Of a DNA stretch of 64,000 bases, positions 63,984 to 64,000 are shown one piece after another. The stretch's first letter is position 1. Each line of letters starts with the position of its first letter. The notes beneath the pieces were generated by a model. The model saw only the letters and a program-made list of their open reading frames with translations, was not told the origin of the DNA and did not search any database. This DNA comes from Lysobacter solisilvae (lineage in GTDB: Bacteria > Pseudomonadota > Gammaproteobacteria > Xanthomonadales > Xanthomonadaceae), in the NCBI RefSeq assembly GCF_016613535.2, contig NZ_CP071518.1, forward strand, positions 1,798,001 to 1,862,000. Direction: 5' to 3'. The translations under genes were made by a program, and so were the position numbers.

Positions 63984-64000
63984 CAACCAATCGGCATGTC

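Overview
The window is GC-rich, densely coded chromosomal DNA from a gammaproteobacterium. The gene families (ABC permease/M1 peptidase fusion, HemP, UbiH/UbiI, RlmM, lysine-rich H1-like protein, a large set of hydrolases) fit the Xanthomonadaceae/Lysobacteraceae best, with Lysobacter or a close relative most likely. That assignment is inference from gene content. No rRNA, tRNA, CRISPR array, intact insertion sequence or prophage was found.

Layout. 0-7.3 kb: a cut-off secreted-protein gene, a trypsin-like lipoprotein protease, a small membrane protein, an unusual 899-residue muramidase/papain-like/lipase-like fusion, a block of hairpin repeats and a ribokinase-family gene. 7.3-12.3 kb: a decayed accessory island. 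It holds a multidomain EAL phosphodiesterase gene and an ABM monooxygenase gene, set among truncated 3' ends of genes and palindromic repeats. 12.3-25.6 kb: FAD oxidoreductase; LysR divergent from doxX, with a ygiD-type dioxygenase and an esterase; an ABC ATPase plus permease/M1 peptidase fusion; an NAD(P)-binding epimerase; and a stand-alone NRPS adenylation-thiolation protein. Four remnants in the 7.3-12.3 kb block match, in the same order and orientation, the 3' ends of genes in this block, so the left block looks like an eroded copy of the right one.

25.7-36.4 kb: TRIC channel, nitronate monooxygenase, small membrane proteins, nucleoside transporter, a GGDEF protein with a GGQEF variant, aldo/keto reductase, a Fur-box-preceded hemP, and an ECF sigma/anti-sigma/PDZ operon. 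36.5-46 kb is mostly core: SPFH/NfeD pair, gcvT-gcvH, a long non-coding stretch with a candidate small RNA, a histone H1-like gene beside an HDAC-family gene, cobalamin adenosyltransferase, and ubiH-ubiI. 46-64 kb: EF-hand protein, rlmM, deaminase, Cys-rich lipoprotein, glnS, apt, GST, EamA transporter, msrA, oxyR divergent from ahpC-ahpD with a readable OxyR site, prmC, pip, a Nudix hydrolase, a 5'-3' exonuclease, a nitroreductase and a DUF1631 protein.

How genes work together. OxyR, AhpC, AhpD and MsrA form an oxidative-stress neighbourhood. LysR, DoxX, the YgiD-like enzyme and the esterase look like a small redox/aromatic detoxification set. Sigma, anti-sigma and PDZ proteins form an envelope-response operon. 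GcvT, GcvH, UbiH and UbiI recall the gcv-ubi neighbourhood of enterobacteria. The two most unusual items are the muramidase/peptidase/lipase fusion and the collinear gene-remnant block.
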